Positions 1 through 11,635 of a stretch of 64,000 nucleotides of DNA are shown here, piece after piece. The stretch lies in contig CAJJDN010000019.1 in NCBI GenBank assembly GCA_905182985.1, forward strand, positions 283,404 through 347,403, given 5' to 3'. Both the position numbers and the translations under genes were made by a program. Source of the DNA: Paramecium sonneborni. Lineage: Eukaryota > Ciliophora > Oligohymenophorea > Peniculida > Parameciidae. The number at the start of each line of letters is the position of its first letter. Within the stretch, counting starts at the first letter, position 1. Under the pieces are notes generated by a model. The model did not search any database and was not told where the DNA came from. It saw only the letters and a program-made list of their open reading frames with translations.

Positions 1-767
1 TATTTACTAATAAAATAGTCCTTCACCATATCTTGAAAGTACGGAGCGAAAATATTTTAATCACTTGGTTTCAAGTCCAAAAATTATTTGTCAATTATTT
101 CAGGATATAAATTATACATAAGTTAACAATATTAGAAACAGGATTTTGATGTATAATGAAAATTTTAAGTTGAATTTAATTTAGTCTAAAATCCTTACAC
201 CAAAGTTAACATGATTTATTCATCTAATAAACCTAATCTAAATAGATTTGATCTAATATGTAGATCATGAATATATTCCAAATAATCCACTTATTCTTTT
301 TGTTTGAGAAATTTTTGAAGGACATAATTACTAAGTTTTTCATTATGGATATTTAGTTTGTAAAGACAATGCTAAAATTTAATCATATCCTTAACTGAAA
401 GTGTTTCTTTTTCATTATCTACTTATTGAATAATTTCTTGAACCATTTACTCATCATACAATAAAACATTGCTTAGAGATAAAAGTATTTATGAGTTTAT
501 TTCATAGCTATTTTTAATCATCTTTTTCTTATATTGTTTAAGACATTCCAAAGTTATTTTCTTGGCTTTTTCTCCTTAATTTCTACGTTCAGGATGCGTT
601 CCAAAAAAAATGATATAATGTATTAAATCATCAGTTGAGATTTTTTGTAATTAATCAGCTTAGAATAATTGATTTTTTTAAAGTAGTTACCTATAAAGTT
701 CGTTTGACTATTTGATGTTAAATTTCTTGCTTAAGTAATTTTTACTAAAAGCTAATGCACGGCTCAT
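1..767 (-). CDS. Helical-repeat protein, possibly FASTK/RAP- or OPR-like (partial)
   Basis: With TAA/TAG read as Gln the frame is open from an ATG at 767 to the left edge, about 255 codons, so the C-terminus is missing. The first residues are MSRALAFSKNYLSKKF, basic and Ser-rich as in mitochondrial targeting peptides. The body is predicted helical, with regularly spaced Leu patterns such as LLSLSNVLLYDEQMVQEII and FQHCLYKLNIHNEKL. These recall organellar RNA-binding helical repeat proteins (FASTK, OPR families). No RAP domain is visible because the end is cut off. Coding-like sequence in another frame (655-1017) leads straight into this start, so a frameshift may hide a longer N-terminus. The coding status is firm; the family assignment is a guess from pattern. 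Confidence 0.6.
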
Positions 768-1017
768 AATTTTAAATATTATTTAATAAAAAATATTCAA
801 TAATTTTTTTAATTTCTTAAGCTAGAAGATTTTTCTGTAAAAATTCGTTAGGCAATTTTTATAAAATATTTTAATTATCAATAAATAATCCTTAAACTCT
901 AGCATAAAATTCTAAATTTTTTTTTTTTCATTTACATCTAACAATTTATTAACCTCAAGGTCTACCATAAAATAAGTTGGGTGCTCTATTAAGTATATCC
1001 TTTTTATGGTCTATGAA
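655..1017 (-). pseudogene. Out-of-frame upstream coding segment of the 1-767 gene
   Basis: A second minus-strand frame reads IEHPTYFMVDLEVNKLL, then FYARVQGLFIDNQNILQKLP and FLLNNIQNYE, which looks like genuine helical protein. It overlaps the start of the neighbouring frame and drifts into poor sequence until a TGA at 655-657. The simplest reading is one gene with a one-base indel near 765-770, either a sequencing error or a real mutation. The alternative is a separate small gene starting at the ATG at 968-966. Upstream exons were not resolved. Confidence 0.35.
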
Positions 1018-2507
1018 AATAAAAAAAAGTGGTTTCACAAATTCAAAGCTGTTTGATACATTAATAAGCAAAATTAGTATTAACAAAAAGCTTAACTTAG
1101 TTGCATCAAACTTTAAAAATAAAATTTAAAAAAATAATTCTTCACCAACTCTTCCTCTACAAATAGATCAATCTAATCGAAAATACACTTCCTTGTGTAA
1201 GATTTTAATTAAATTCAAAAATCATAAAAGTCTAATTTTAATATCTATAACTTACTTAATTAATTGATATTTTAGTAAACTTTATGAAGAATAGGAAAAC
1301 CTTCTGTTTATAAATTATTATAAGTTTTATTCTATCGAGATGAAGGATTACTATTTATCCTTCTTTTTAGTCAATCTGTATTTTCTTTAAAGTTAAATTG
1401 TTAATCAATCTCTTTCAAATTCAAAATCTATTAGTTTTTGACTGTTTCTGATTATATTTTATAGCGTTTAAGATGGTCAAATTTATAATTTTTTATTCAG
1501 CCTCTAGATTAATTTTATGGGATTTGCTATTTATTTTTTGAAAATTTTTAAAAATTAAGAGAATGATTTTATGACTAATTCTAATTAATTTCTTCAATTA
1601 AAATATCTCAATCGTTTTCTTTCAATTTATATAGTTTTGTTTTAATTGATACATTTTCAAGAAGATTTTGATTTTTCATTTATTTTCTTTCTCATATACT
1701 ATCAATTTCAACAAAAAAAATGTTAGAAAGGACTTTTTATCTTAAATTTTAAAATAGTTCTCTCACTCAAGATGCTACAACAATCTAAAAATTTTCATAA
1801 ATTTCTACTCCAGATTTTATTAAAAGTACATTTAACTTCATCGACTGAAGTTCTAATTAATAAAAAGATTTAGGATGCCCTACTAAAATGAATTCCTTTG
1901 CCCTGATTTAGCAAATTTACCTGGATTTTTTAAGAATTAAGATAATTAATCTAATTCTCCAATTTCTTTAGAGAATTCATCTATTATTAAAAATATAAAA
2001 ATTTTGTTTTTGTTTTACTTTTTGATAATTTTTAAGAATATTAAAAAGATTTAAACTTAAGAGGATTGATTTTTATCAAGACTATCTTATAATTAGATAG
2101 ATAGATTCAAGATAGAATTATTGTAAATGTAGATTAATTCTGTTAATCTTTAAATAAGCTGTGAATTTAAAGAAGTTTCTGATAAGAGTGATTTGAGTCG
2201 ATAGGTTTTGAGATTATATAAAAAATGATGTGCTTGAGATTTGATCAGATAGCTTGATAAGTTGATCATGAATAATTTATTGTTGATTGAGAATGCAACA
2301 AAATGGCTTTGTTATAATGAGGTGTAGAATGCATGGTTAGAATCTCAAGATCTTAGATGAGGGCACATTTTATAATTATAAATATTTATTGAATCTTTTG
2401 GAGTTTAGAGGATTAAAATGATATATATAGATAAGTGAATGATAAATTATTATTTACATATATGTAATAAATCCGTTTTAAAGGTATAACTATTATATTT
2501 ATTAAAA
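1018..2507. other. 1.5 kb without a confident gene
   Basis: Several frames are open for 40-80 codons on the minus strand, for example 1980 down to about 1790 and 1610 down to 1430. In sequence this AT-rich, with TGA the only stop, such runs are expected by chance. They do not chain through plausible introns into one protein. The part nearest 2040-2460 is richer in G and in TGA and looks non-coding. It may hold decayed exons of the gene at 1-1017 and the upstream region of the gene at 2508. Confidence 0.4.
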
Positions 2508-5500
2508 ATGAGAATGTATGCCCTATTTATGCTGTTGATGTATGCTACAGCATTGAATTTCGAGGCATCTTTGATGTCCCATACCTTAGCAGAAGTAGAT
2601 GCTTTAGACACTTCATAATTGAACTGTTAAACTCCTCGATCTCATTTTGAAGATTTGGAAGAAACTTTAACTTAATGGTAGTAAGTTTTGGAGAACAAGG
2701 AGCGTATCCCATCTCATATTGAGACTTTGACTCAAATGAAGCATCTAATTAAACACAAAAAGTATGAGCAACTAGTCGAGAAGATCAAAGATTTAGATCT
2801 CATATCACCTCCAGTACTTTCTGAGTTATAGAGTAAATTATAAGGATTGCAATCTCATGGTAGATAAATAAATCAATTATTTTAGACAGACATGAAAGAG
2901 AAGAATGTACAGAAACTTTAACTAAATTGTGTGCTTATCTAATAAAATAAATGAATAATGTTCATTAATAATGTTAGCAATCTCCAGTAACAGTGATAAA
3001 GGTGAAAGGAAAGATAGAAGATTTAAAAATTATTTAATCTGGATGTTAATAAGCATGCCAACCAACATGTCCAGATGAGCCTGTGCCTGAAATTCCATCA
3101 GAATTACCTAGTGAACCAAGCGAAGAATTTACAGAAGAGCCAGTAGAAGAGACTGATGTTCCGACAACTCCAGAAGAAGATTAACCATAATCAGAAGAAG
3201 ATTAACCATAATCAGAAGAGGATTAACCAACAACACCAGAAGAAGACTAACCTACACCAGAAGTACATTCTGAAGAAGAAGGTCCAACAGATGAACCACC
3301 AGTTAATCCAAATGCAGAAGAGTCACCAGAAGAACCAACAATAACAGAAGATGGAACAGAAGAATGGACTATACCAGGAGAAGAATCAGAACCAATAGTT
3401 CCATCTACTGAAGAAGATGAAGAATAACCTTCTCCACCTGTATAACCAGATGATGAAGAAACTCCAGAATAAGATGATGAAGAATCTCCTTTTGAAGAAA
3501 CTCCTGATTAACCATAACCACCAACACCAGAAGAAGGAGAAGAATTCTATTCTGAAGAACAACCTGTTGAACCACCTTAACCACCTGTTGATATCCCTGA
3601 AGAAGGAGAAGAATTCACATTTGAAGAAACCCCTGTTGAACCACCTTAACCTACACCATTTGATGTTCCTGAAGAAGGAGAAGAATTCTTTTATGAAGAA
3701 GAATCTGATGAACCATCACATCCTACAATACCTGTATTACCAGAAGAAGAAGGAGAAGAAGCTACTTTTGAAGATTAACCACCTGTTCCTGTTGATGAGG
3801 ATGATGAAGAATCTCCATTAGTATGTCATTCTTCTGAATCTACAGAATATGTTGAATTAGCAGCTACTTAAATTGAACCAGGATTTACTAGTACTCTTAC
3901 CATAACAGGTTAATATGGTTTTGGTCTATACTTCTAAAAATTATAAAAATATCCTGCTTTTACAGATGCTGAAGAATTCCATTTAGCCAGTTTATAAGAT
4001 AATGGTAATACTGTATTAGGAGTGTTTGTTACTAAAACTGGAGTTAAATGTGTTACTGCTGATGGATCAACATAATAATCTACATCTGTTTAAAATGATG
4101 ATTTTGAAGGAGATTGGAGCTTTGTGTTTATAAGTCATGGTAAAGGTGTTACTGGTTGTGGAGTCAAGTTCTTTGAAGAATAACCGGCTTTGAGAGAAAC
4201 TCCTGCTTCTCATGAAAGTTTCACAACTTTAGAATTCATTATTGGTGGTGAATAAGATTCTCATCCATCATTCTAAGGTAAAGTTTATGGACATTTTGCT
4301 GTCTCTGCACCAAATCTTCATTTCAAAGATGAAAAAACATATAAATAAATTGTTGATTCATGTAATAATCCTCCAGAAGAACTTTGTGAATTAGATACAC
4401 AAGTTTTAGGTGATTTTGAATTTTCTGGATTTGATGATAATTCTGAAGAAAAATATGATTTCTCTTCATGGGATGCTGGTTATTCTGTTTCAGGTTGGTT
4501 TAAATGGGAATCTTTAGAAGATTAAGATGTTTGGCATACTGTTTTCAGATTATCAGAGAATACTGATGCTGATTTAGATGATATTTAATTAGGAGATAGA
4601 GATTTAGCTCTTTATCTTGGTAATGAATTAGTTGGCAATCGATATTAAGTTACAACATATACCTATTCAGGATCTGGTAATCCTAATTTATGGGATTCTG
4701 TTGAATATGGATCATCATTAGGTTAATGGCATTATATTTACTTTGGTTACAGTAGAAGAACCAAATATGCTAATTACATGATTTATTTATCAGATTCAGA
4801 GATGCCTTCCAATTAAATTCATGATGTTCGTCATTATCTTGTTCCACAAAGAAGACTCTACATTGGTAATGATGGTTTATATCCTGCTTTCAATGGTTAA
4901 TTCTATAATTGGAGAGTTAATCTTTGTATTGGAGATGTTGATATTGATGTTGTAAATCCACCAAATGATATTATTTTTGGTTATAATCCTTAACCTCCAA
5001 CTGATACTCCTAATGTTCCAATCGAAGTCCCTGAAGAAGAACCAGTTTTGTCAGAAGAAGAGGAAGAATTTATTCCTATTCAACCAGAAGAGAGTACTCC
5101 TGAAGATTTCCCTGAAGAAGAATCAGTTTTTTCAGAAGAAGAAGAATTTACTCCAGTTGAACCAGAAGAGACTCCTGAAGAATCTGTTTAACCAGAAGAA
5201 GAAGAATTTGTTCCTCCTCCTCCTGAACCAGAACCTCCTGTCATTCCTGATGAAATAAAACCAGAACCATTACCTGAACCAGAACCTTAACCTGAACCTG
5301 TTCCAGCACCTAAACCAGCTCCTCCTCCTTCTGAACCTTAAGTTCCCGTTGTCAAAGAGTATTTTATCATTTATTAATATTTTATAGATGTGAGGCTACT
5401 ATTGATGTAACTAAAGAAAATGCTGCTGATATTTTATGCGCTATTTCAGAGTATTTAGCTTAATTAGCATCTGGTCATGTCCCAGAATTAGGTATCAATC

Positions 5501-5658
5501 CATCAAGAGTATGTTTCTGTTTACAATATGATGATAGTAATTTTAGTATTTATAATCTAATAGGTGAATCCAATGAATCTTTCATGTAAGTAGAGGCTAT
5601 TCTTAAAGAAAATGATGCATTTACTATTAATAAATTAGTTGCCTAAAGAAGAATTTGA
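2508..5658 (+). CDS. Secreted Pro/Glu-rich protein with lectin-like (concanavalin/LamG-type) regions
   Basis: The start MRMYALFMLLMYATALNFEA is a typical signal peptide. Introns at 2931-2977 (47 nt) and 5359-5387 (29 nt) give exactly 1025 codons (1024 residues). After an N-terminal helical part comes an acidic Pro/Glu-rich arm (about nt 3080-3830) built from repeats such as PEEGEEF and PVEPPQP. Two beta-rich blocks follow (about 3850-4340 and 4400-4940). The second has WHTVFRLSEN, GQWHYIYFGYSRR and RRLYIGNDG, a pattern seen in LamG/pentraxin-like jelly rolls. A second Pro/Glu arm (about 4990-5340) precedes a compact C-terminal domain with several Cys. The likely location is cell surface or secretory granule; the function is unknown. 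The 47-nt intron starts GTG and is the least certain part of the model. Confidence 0.75.
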
Positions 5659-5711
5659 TTTAAAATAATAAAACATCATGAATTTATTAATATAATAATT
5701 CTATCATGTAA

Positions 5712-6168
5712 ATGGACAGATTTAAATTAGATTTTGATGATCATTATGCAAACAATATACTTAATTTGAGCATCATTTAAAACAAATTTTATTTATAAAA
5801 ATTGATTGCATATGTAGATTATATTATGGCAGATTAATTCGAGATGAAGTTGTATTTAAAGTACCATGATGTGGGTGAATTACTCCATCATTTATGTTTA
5901 TATGAATTTAGCTAAAAACAATGATGAAGAATAATATTTTGAATTAGGAGGAAACAAAAACTTCTTTAATGCAATTGATTAATCATAATAGATATATGTG
6001 GAATTCTCAGCTTCAAAAGGGATATTGAATTTAATGCCATATGAACTAATTTTTCCTCCATATGTTGATGCTGATCATAAAATCGCAAAACCAATAACTC
6101 TAGAAAATATAATTAAAAGAGGTATATTGACAGAAGAGCCATTCACTTTAATTTTAGAGTAAAATTGA
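5712..6168 (+). CDS. Small protein of unknown function
   Basis: An ATG at 5712 (or the in-frame ATG at 5706) opens a frame reading MDRFKLDFDDHYANNIL. An intron at 5875-5911 (37 nt) restores one frame to the TGA at 6166-6168, giving 139 residues. The second exon (QYFELGGNKNFFNAI, then LMPYELIFPPYVDADHKI) is clearly protein-like. An alternative start inside the region, MMWVNYSIIYVYMN at about 5868, would read the same second exon without splicing. I see no signal peptide or known motif. It lies 53 bp after the previous gene on the same strand and converges on the GDI gene. Confidence 0.5.
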
Positions 6169-6468
6169 AGTTGAAAAGGGATATACAACAATAGAATTTT
6201 ATATTCTTTTGATATATTTTTAAGATATCAATATGGTATTGTAAACAATGTGTAACATAATTGGAATGTTGATTGTGAATATTTCTACTAATATACTAAG
6301 TTCAATACTATAAATTTTATTTATTTGATTTGTTTAGAGTAAAAGGATTTAGATTTATATGGTAGCATTTGAATTTTTATATGTGAATAATCTAAGTCTT
6401 TTTTGATATTCTAAATTATTTTGAATATCATTATCAAATGTAAATATGTTTAACTTTTTATTTATATA
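6169..6468. other. Convergent intergenic region, nothing recognised
   Basis: These 300 bp lie between two 3' ends. I see no convincing reading frame, tRNA-like fold or repeat. The first 120 bp contain short open frames that might be a missed terminal exon of the 5712 gene, but no intron joins them cleanly. Confidence 0.4.
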
Positions 6469-8026
6469 TCATTAATCATCCTAATCAATTGGTAAATTGG
6501 TTAAATCTAGATCTTTTCCTGTAATTCTTTTGTAGGCATTTAAGACTTGTTAAGTTTCACCTTCAAAATGGGATTATGGATCAAATGAGCTTGAAATGAA
6601 AATGTTATCTTTAGATCCATCATCTACAGGTACGTAAACATCAGAAACCTATAATTTTAGATAAGTTAAATACAGTAATAAATTTCTCTAAGATTGTTCC
6701 AACAACTTCAAATCCAGGTTCTAATTCTTTTTCTGGATTGTTGGTTTCAACATTAGTACTTAAGATGGCAATAAAGAATCCTTTTTTGCAAACATTATGA
6801 ACATCACTAACCATCATAACATAAATATCTAGATATAAATAATATTGATACCATTCTTTCTGCCTGTTTATCTTTATGGAATGATAACTTAAACTGAAGG
6901 TAAGTTCTTTGTATTAGGAATAGGGTGATTAAGTATACAAATGCATCTAACTATCTTTCCTATGGATTTAACTTTATTTGATAATTTAGCTTTTAATGCA
7001 TATGATGGATCAGCAATAATCATTTTACAATTGATTTATTCTATTCCCATTAATTCCTTAACTTTCTCTGATTTTAATCCACATACCTAAATAAAATATT
7101 ATTATTACTTTTCCATCCCCATCAAAAAGTACTTCATCCAAATCTGCATTCAACATAAATGTACCACCATTAACAGCAGCCATTCTAGAGAATCCTTCTG
7201 GAATACCACCTAATCCATAAATTGGATATATGAATGGACTATCTCCATATCTGCCAATACTATCCATATACAATTTGATCTTTTCGATTGTTTAAATTGC
7301 TGGCTTATCTAAGAATTAATCATTCGAATATAATGCAACAGCATGACCAATAAAATCTATTGTATTTGGCTCTAATTCAAATTTCTTTAACAATTAAGCA
7401 CATGTCATTTAATTTAGATTCAATCCTATTGTAATATTGATTACATCTTACCTTCATGAGTCTTTGGATTGCTGACTTCATAATTAGACACATAAGATAG
7501 AAATTTCTAGCATCTTCTCTTTTCAAACATACCCATTAAATCAGATTTAAGAGCTTCAGAAGCTGTTGCTGGAACCTAATCTTATAATCAATATATTTAC
7601 TTTCTCGATTTTACCACCTCCCTTACTAAATAAACCTGCTTCTTTCATTTGGAATACATAGGTCCCATCTATAGCTTTCCATTCCAAATAACGAGCCACT
7701 TTAGTCTTCAACAATATCTTTACAAGCTATCCATTAGCCATTACAAACTTTGGGATCAAATCAATATTCCAATCTCTATTCTAACCTTATCATATTAACT
7801 ATTTATATATACCTAATTATTATGGAAATTGTTATCCAGCTTTAAACAATTTCCAAAGGTTAGTTAAATTTAAAGATGCACCCTCTCCTCCATAATAAGG
7901 GTTACGATCCATATGAAACACTCTCTTCCCTTCCATACTTAGCAATCCACTTAGAATGCATTCAATTAATCCAGTTCCGCATACTACGACATCATAATTA
8001 GGATTTATTGGCTCTTAAGTATCCAT
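6469..8026 (-). CDS. Rab GDP-dissociation inhibitor (RabGDI)
   Basis: The protein keeps prenylated GDP-bound Rab GTPases soluble and recycles them between membranes. The N-terminus [20 protein letters not shown] carries the GDI/REP dinucleotide-fold signature: [14 protein letters not shown], then [15 protein letters not shown]. These are the first conserved regions of the family, which bind the Rab switch and the prenyl chain. Later blocks include IPKFVMANG, a region matching the segment near the mobile effector loop, and [20 protein letters not shown], a family hallmark. Six introns of 22-27 nt give exactly 470 codons (469 residues), close to the usual 440-450. The TGA is at 6471-6469. The identification is firm; I leave the gene symbol blank because ciliates carry paralogues. 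Confidence 0.95.
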
Positions 8027-8268
8027 ACTTAAATATAAAATATTTATTAAAAATTACTCACGCCCCCTGAACCTTAATTTATATCAAATGACGTAGAAAT
8101 ATTTAAGAGATTCACAAAAATGACAACCTTAACAACACAAATTAATTAAATACTATTTTTACTCAACATATTACATCCATTTTAAAAATATAGAATAGGA
8201 TTTGAATTACTCAGAATAATAAAATTTTAAATTTATTCATAAAAAAAAATTTATAAATTCCATTCCTT

Positions 8269-8402
8269 AGAATAGTATTAGATTTTTTCTATTCTTAAAT
8301 ACAATGAAAAGATTCTAACTCCTTCAATTTATCTTAGCTAATTTGTATTTTTATAGAATCTTTTATCAGCAACGAAATTGCAATTAGATAAGAGTTGGAA
8401 TC
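8269..8402. repeat. Overlapping inverted repeats, possible structured RNA
   Basis: AGAATAG at 8269-8275 pairs with CTATTCT at 8289-8295. AAAAGATTCTA at 8307-8317 is a perfect inverted match to TAGAATCTTTT at 8354-8364. The overlapping GATTCTAACTC at 8311-8321 also matches GAGTTGGAATC at 8392-8402 with one change that would be a G-U pair in RNA. The middle segment therefore has two competing partners. No snoRNA boxes or tRNA features were identified, so the RNA idea is only a suggestion. Confidence 0.35.
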
Positions 8403-8436
8403 TAATATATAATGGTTTAAATTATTCTATAACAAT

Positions 8437-8460
8437 ACAATAAGTATTTATACTTATTGT
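8437..8460. repeat. Perfect hairpin: 10-bp stem, 4-nt loop
   Basis: ACAATAAGTA (8437-8446) and TACTTATTGT (8451-8460) are exact reverse complements separated by TTTA. It lies in the upstream region of the GDI gene and downstream of the HTH gene. It could be a regulatory palindrome or an RNA hairpin. AT-rich DNA gives short palindromes by chance, but a perfect 10-bp stem is less expected. Confidence 0.5.
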
Positions 8461-8771
8461 AAATTTATATTTTTAACACATATATAATCTTTTTACATAA
8501 TTTGAAGAAATAGAAAAATTTTTAATCCATAAATATAAAAAAGAAACTAACATTTTTTTTCATGATTTTAAAAATTATTCATTCAATTTCATTTTACATA
8601 ATATCTAATCATCAAGTTATATGTATATGATTTTTATGAATGTGCCATAGAATATTATTAATAATATTTTAGGTTAATAATAATTGAGATTAGCTTTTAA
8701 TATAAACCACTCAATTGAATTTTAAGCAAAGAAATATATTTTAATAATTGTTTTATTTTTTTTAATATACT

Positions 8772-9461
8772 TCATTCTCTTCGTGTGATAAATAGTCTTG
8801 TGTCGGTTAAAGGTTCTTCTTATTCTTCTTAACTTGAATTAAATTCGGTATCATTTTAAATTTGATTTGCAAATTATGGATCGTAGGAAATATATTGGTA
8901 TAGAAAATTAGAATAGAAATCTTTTTTTATCATTTCATCAATATTTATTGAAACAGTATCTTTTTTAGCCGCTGCCCCGGCTAATTTTATATATTAGGAA
9001 ATTTTATAAATGATTCTGCGATTTTTTGATGTAAACTAAATTGGTGGGTTTTTTTTCTTAGTTTTAGATTCTAATCTTTTAATATTAATAACTTTTAAAA
9101 TTTCTTACAATTGATGATCATTTGCGGAATCATCGATTTTCTGTTTAATGTATTTAAAAATTTTTTCTTGTTCCTAGGGTGATTCATAATTATGCTCAGT
9201 TAGGTATTTCTTAACTAAATAACACTGTAGTTCAGAATAAAGAGGCTTTTTTTTTTAATTTTTGTAATGAGATCTAATGGTCTCTTTGTTAACTTAGAAA
9301 AAATTCGCTACCTCATCCAAACTCCATTCAAGATTGATCAAACAGTTCATAATCTCGACCTTTAGCCAAACAGGAATTTTTTTATATTTCCCTCTTTAGA
9401 TGTTCTTAGTCTTTTTGGCTAATGAACTTTATTTCTGAATTTATTAATAAGAATTTTTCAT
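8772..9461 (-). CDS. Helix-turn-helix domain protein
   Basis: The frame is uninterrupted for 230 codons from MKNSYQQIQKQSSLAKKTKN. Residues about 25-70 read IPVWLKVEIMNCLINLEWS, then LDEVANFFQVNKETIRSHYK. This matches a helix-turn-helix: helix, Asp-Glu-Val-Ala turn, and a recognition helix with Lys-Glu-Thr-Ile-Arg. Such homeodomain-like HTH units occur in transposases and in transcription regulators. The remaining ~150 residues are Lys/Glu-rich and carry no transposase catalytic triad that I can see. The N-terminal basic stretch before the HTH suits a nuclear DNA-binding protein. A domesticated transposase-type DNA-binding protein is possible but unproven. Confidence 0.7.
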
Positions 9462-9630
9462 TTTTTTATTTAATTAAATTTCAGAGATACTTTTCTCTAT
9501 ATATAGACTAGATTAACAGTATTTATTAGATTAGATATGAAAAAATAAGAATATTACGCCATATTTTATTTATTGGAGCATCTAAAGATCAGAAATTGTA
9601 AAAAAGAAGTCAAATTTGACTACTAGTTAT

Positions 9631-9992
9631 ATGGAAATTGAAACCATAGTCTAAAAATAAATGTTTATGAAAATTGATTAAAAAATGAGAGGAAATATTA
9701 ATTAAGTTCTTAATTTTAAAAGAACGTTAATTATATTTCCTTACAATATTTTTAGATTGGATCATAGATTGATAAAACCTTCAATGATGAAACTAAATAA
9801 TTGGTAACAGAAAGTAAAATAAGAAAAAGGGAAAGGAAAAATATACATTGGAGAAGTATATAAAATTCTAAAATTGAAAATATGATTGGAATGGGAGAAA
9901 AGAGATTATTTAAAAATTTTGTGAAGCTTAAAAAAATCAGAAAGCCAGGTAAATTCAATATCTTGAATGTATTGCACAATACATTAAAATGA
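9631..9992 (+). CDS. Possible small basic protein
   Basis: The downstream part (about 9750-9989) reads DKTFNDETKQLVTESKIRKR, then NMIGMGEKRLFKNFVKLKK, and looks coding. Joining it to an ATG at 9631 needs an intron of about 50 nt beginning near 9704 and ending at 9753. This gives exactly 104 codons, but the intron is long for this locus. A hydrophobic frame on the opposite strand (9752-9979) is most likely its antisense shadow. No family is recognised; the gene is plausible rather than certain. Confidence 0.3.
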
Positions 9993-10133
9993 CTATTGTA
10001 TATAGCAAAGCATAAATTAGAAAATTAGTAATATATAAATAATCATTCAGTTATTAAAGAGTTAATAGAATTGGAAAACTTAATGGTGCTTAGAGAGAAG
10101 AGAGTTTAGTTATGATTGTAATATAAAGATAAT

Positions 10134-11635
10134 TCATTGAAATTTGTATCCTTCAAATAAGCATTAAACACTTTTCCTTCTGATAAGAGAAGCTGCATCT
10201 TCTTATGGTTCACTATCAGCAGAGATCTAACTTTGAAAATCGAAATTTCCATCTATACTCTAAAAAATAACTTAAAAATGTATACTCCAGGAATATACTA
10301 TGACTTAATTTCTTTGTTGATTAATTTACCCCAAGGATATCCTTTAAGCCATTAATGTTCAAAAATCTCTTCAATTCCATTATGGCCTAATCTTTATTAG
10401 GGTTTTCTTATAAGTAGCTAAACATAAATAGATGATAAATATTACTCTATTAACAAAATCTTATGCTTTGTGAGAGAATCTTTCATCTTTTATTTAAACT
10501 TATTTAGCTAAGATCTGATCTCTAATTTCTTATCTATTCTTCCCATTATATGGTCTTTTGCCAAGTAATAATTCATATGCAATAACTCCTAATGCATAAT
10601 AATCAACAGGGAATGAATGATCTAATCTGCACATAACTTCTGGTGCCATATAACCAGGAGTTCCAGAAGTATCACTAGCAGCAGAATCTTTATTTAATCG
10701 AGCAACTCCTAAATCTGTTAATCTTAAAAATCCATCTTTATCGAAGACGAGATTTTCAGGCTTTACATCTCTATGGATAATACCATTTTAATGTAAATAT
10801 TGAAGTGCTAATAAAATACAGCAGACGAAGAACTCTAAAAAGTAATAATTAAAAGATACTTGTTTATTCTTCAGAAAATTTAGTATTTCTACCTATATGA
10901 TATCTTAGATCTCCTCCTCTTAATAAATCTAATACAAGATATAAGTTTTCTCTATCTTAATATGCATAATGCATATTTACAAGAAAAGGATGTTTGAGAT
11001 GTTCGAGTAAATATTTTTCATTCATCACAGAATTAACCGACCTTTTTGAGATGATTCTATTAATCATTAAATAAAAGAACATACTTTGATTTTAGCATTT
11101 CTTTAAGCGCATATTCCTATCGATTAGCTTTCATTTCAACTCTCCACACTTTTCCAAATCCACCTTTTCCAATTACATATAGAAATTTGAAAGAATGCCT
11201 TCCTATTACTAAAAATTATATAATTACTATACCATTTTCTTTAGGAGGTGAGGATTCAAGTGACGTCTTTCTTGTCCGAGAATTATTAATCATTGTTGTT
11301 GAAGTAGTATTATTGATTTATTTCCCACTATAATAACTGTGATGTATGACATGATTTGATTGTTATCTGGATATTTATTTTGAGACTACTGCTTATTACA
11401 CTAATATTGCTTTCTAATCAACTGTTCTTTTAGATACAGGTGAGCTTTCATCAACAACTACAGAATTTTTTATACTCAGCATAGAGGATGATCTTTTTCG
11501 AGCACAAATTAAGCAACTTTTTTAATTGCATTGACAAAGAGATTCCACCTTCTTACTAATCTTGAACTTTATTTTTGACAATGGATTATGCTGAGAATGC
11601 TGGGGTGGCATTATGTCTTTTAATGAGACATGCAT
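10134..11635 (-). CDS. AGC-family Ser/Thr protein kinase, STK32 (YANK)-like
   Basis: Five introns of 24-28 nt give exactly 457 codons (456 residues). After a ~140-residue Ser-rich N-terminus come the P-loop GKGGFGKVW, the VAIK-type Lys in YALKEM, HPFLVNMHYAYQD, and DLLRGGDLRYHIG as in STK32 kinases. The catalytic loop is HRDVKPEN, the metal motif is DLG (not DFG), followed by GTPGYMAPEV and DYYALGVIAYELLLGKRPY. The C-terminus ends FEGYKF, a clear AGC hydrophobic motif, so the protein is complete. All residues needed for catalysis (Lys, HRD Asp, DLG Asp) are present. It probably acts in the cytosol or at membranes; the substrate is unknown. It is transcribed divergently from the EF-hand gene at 11957. 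Confidence 0.9.

Larger units (their letters stand above)
8027..8771. other. 745-bp intergenic region with clustered inverted repeats
   Basis: No protein-like frame is visible. The stretch from about 8265 to 8460 holds several perfect or near-perfect inverted repeats (listed separately) and is somewhat less AT-rich around 8365-8402. This could be an untranslated region, a small structured RNA gene, or chance folding of AT-rich DNA. Confidence 0.4.

Noticed and set aside
3156..3821. Plus-strand Lys/Asn/His/Gln-rich frames
   Set aside because: They are shifted readings of the Pro/Glu-rich arm of the secreted protein at 2508-5658.
9752..9979. Minus-strand hydrophobic small membrane protein
   Set aside because: The opposite strand reads as a basic protein with better codon character; hydrophobic antisense of Lys/Glu-rich sequence is a common artefact.
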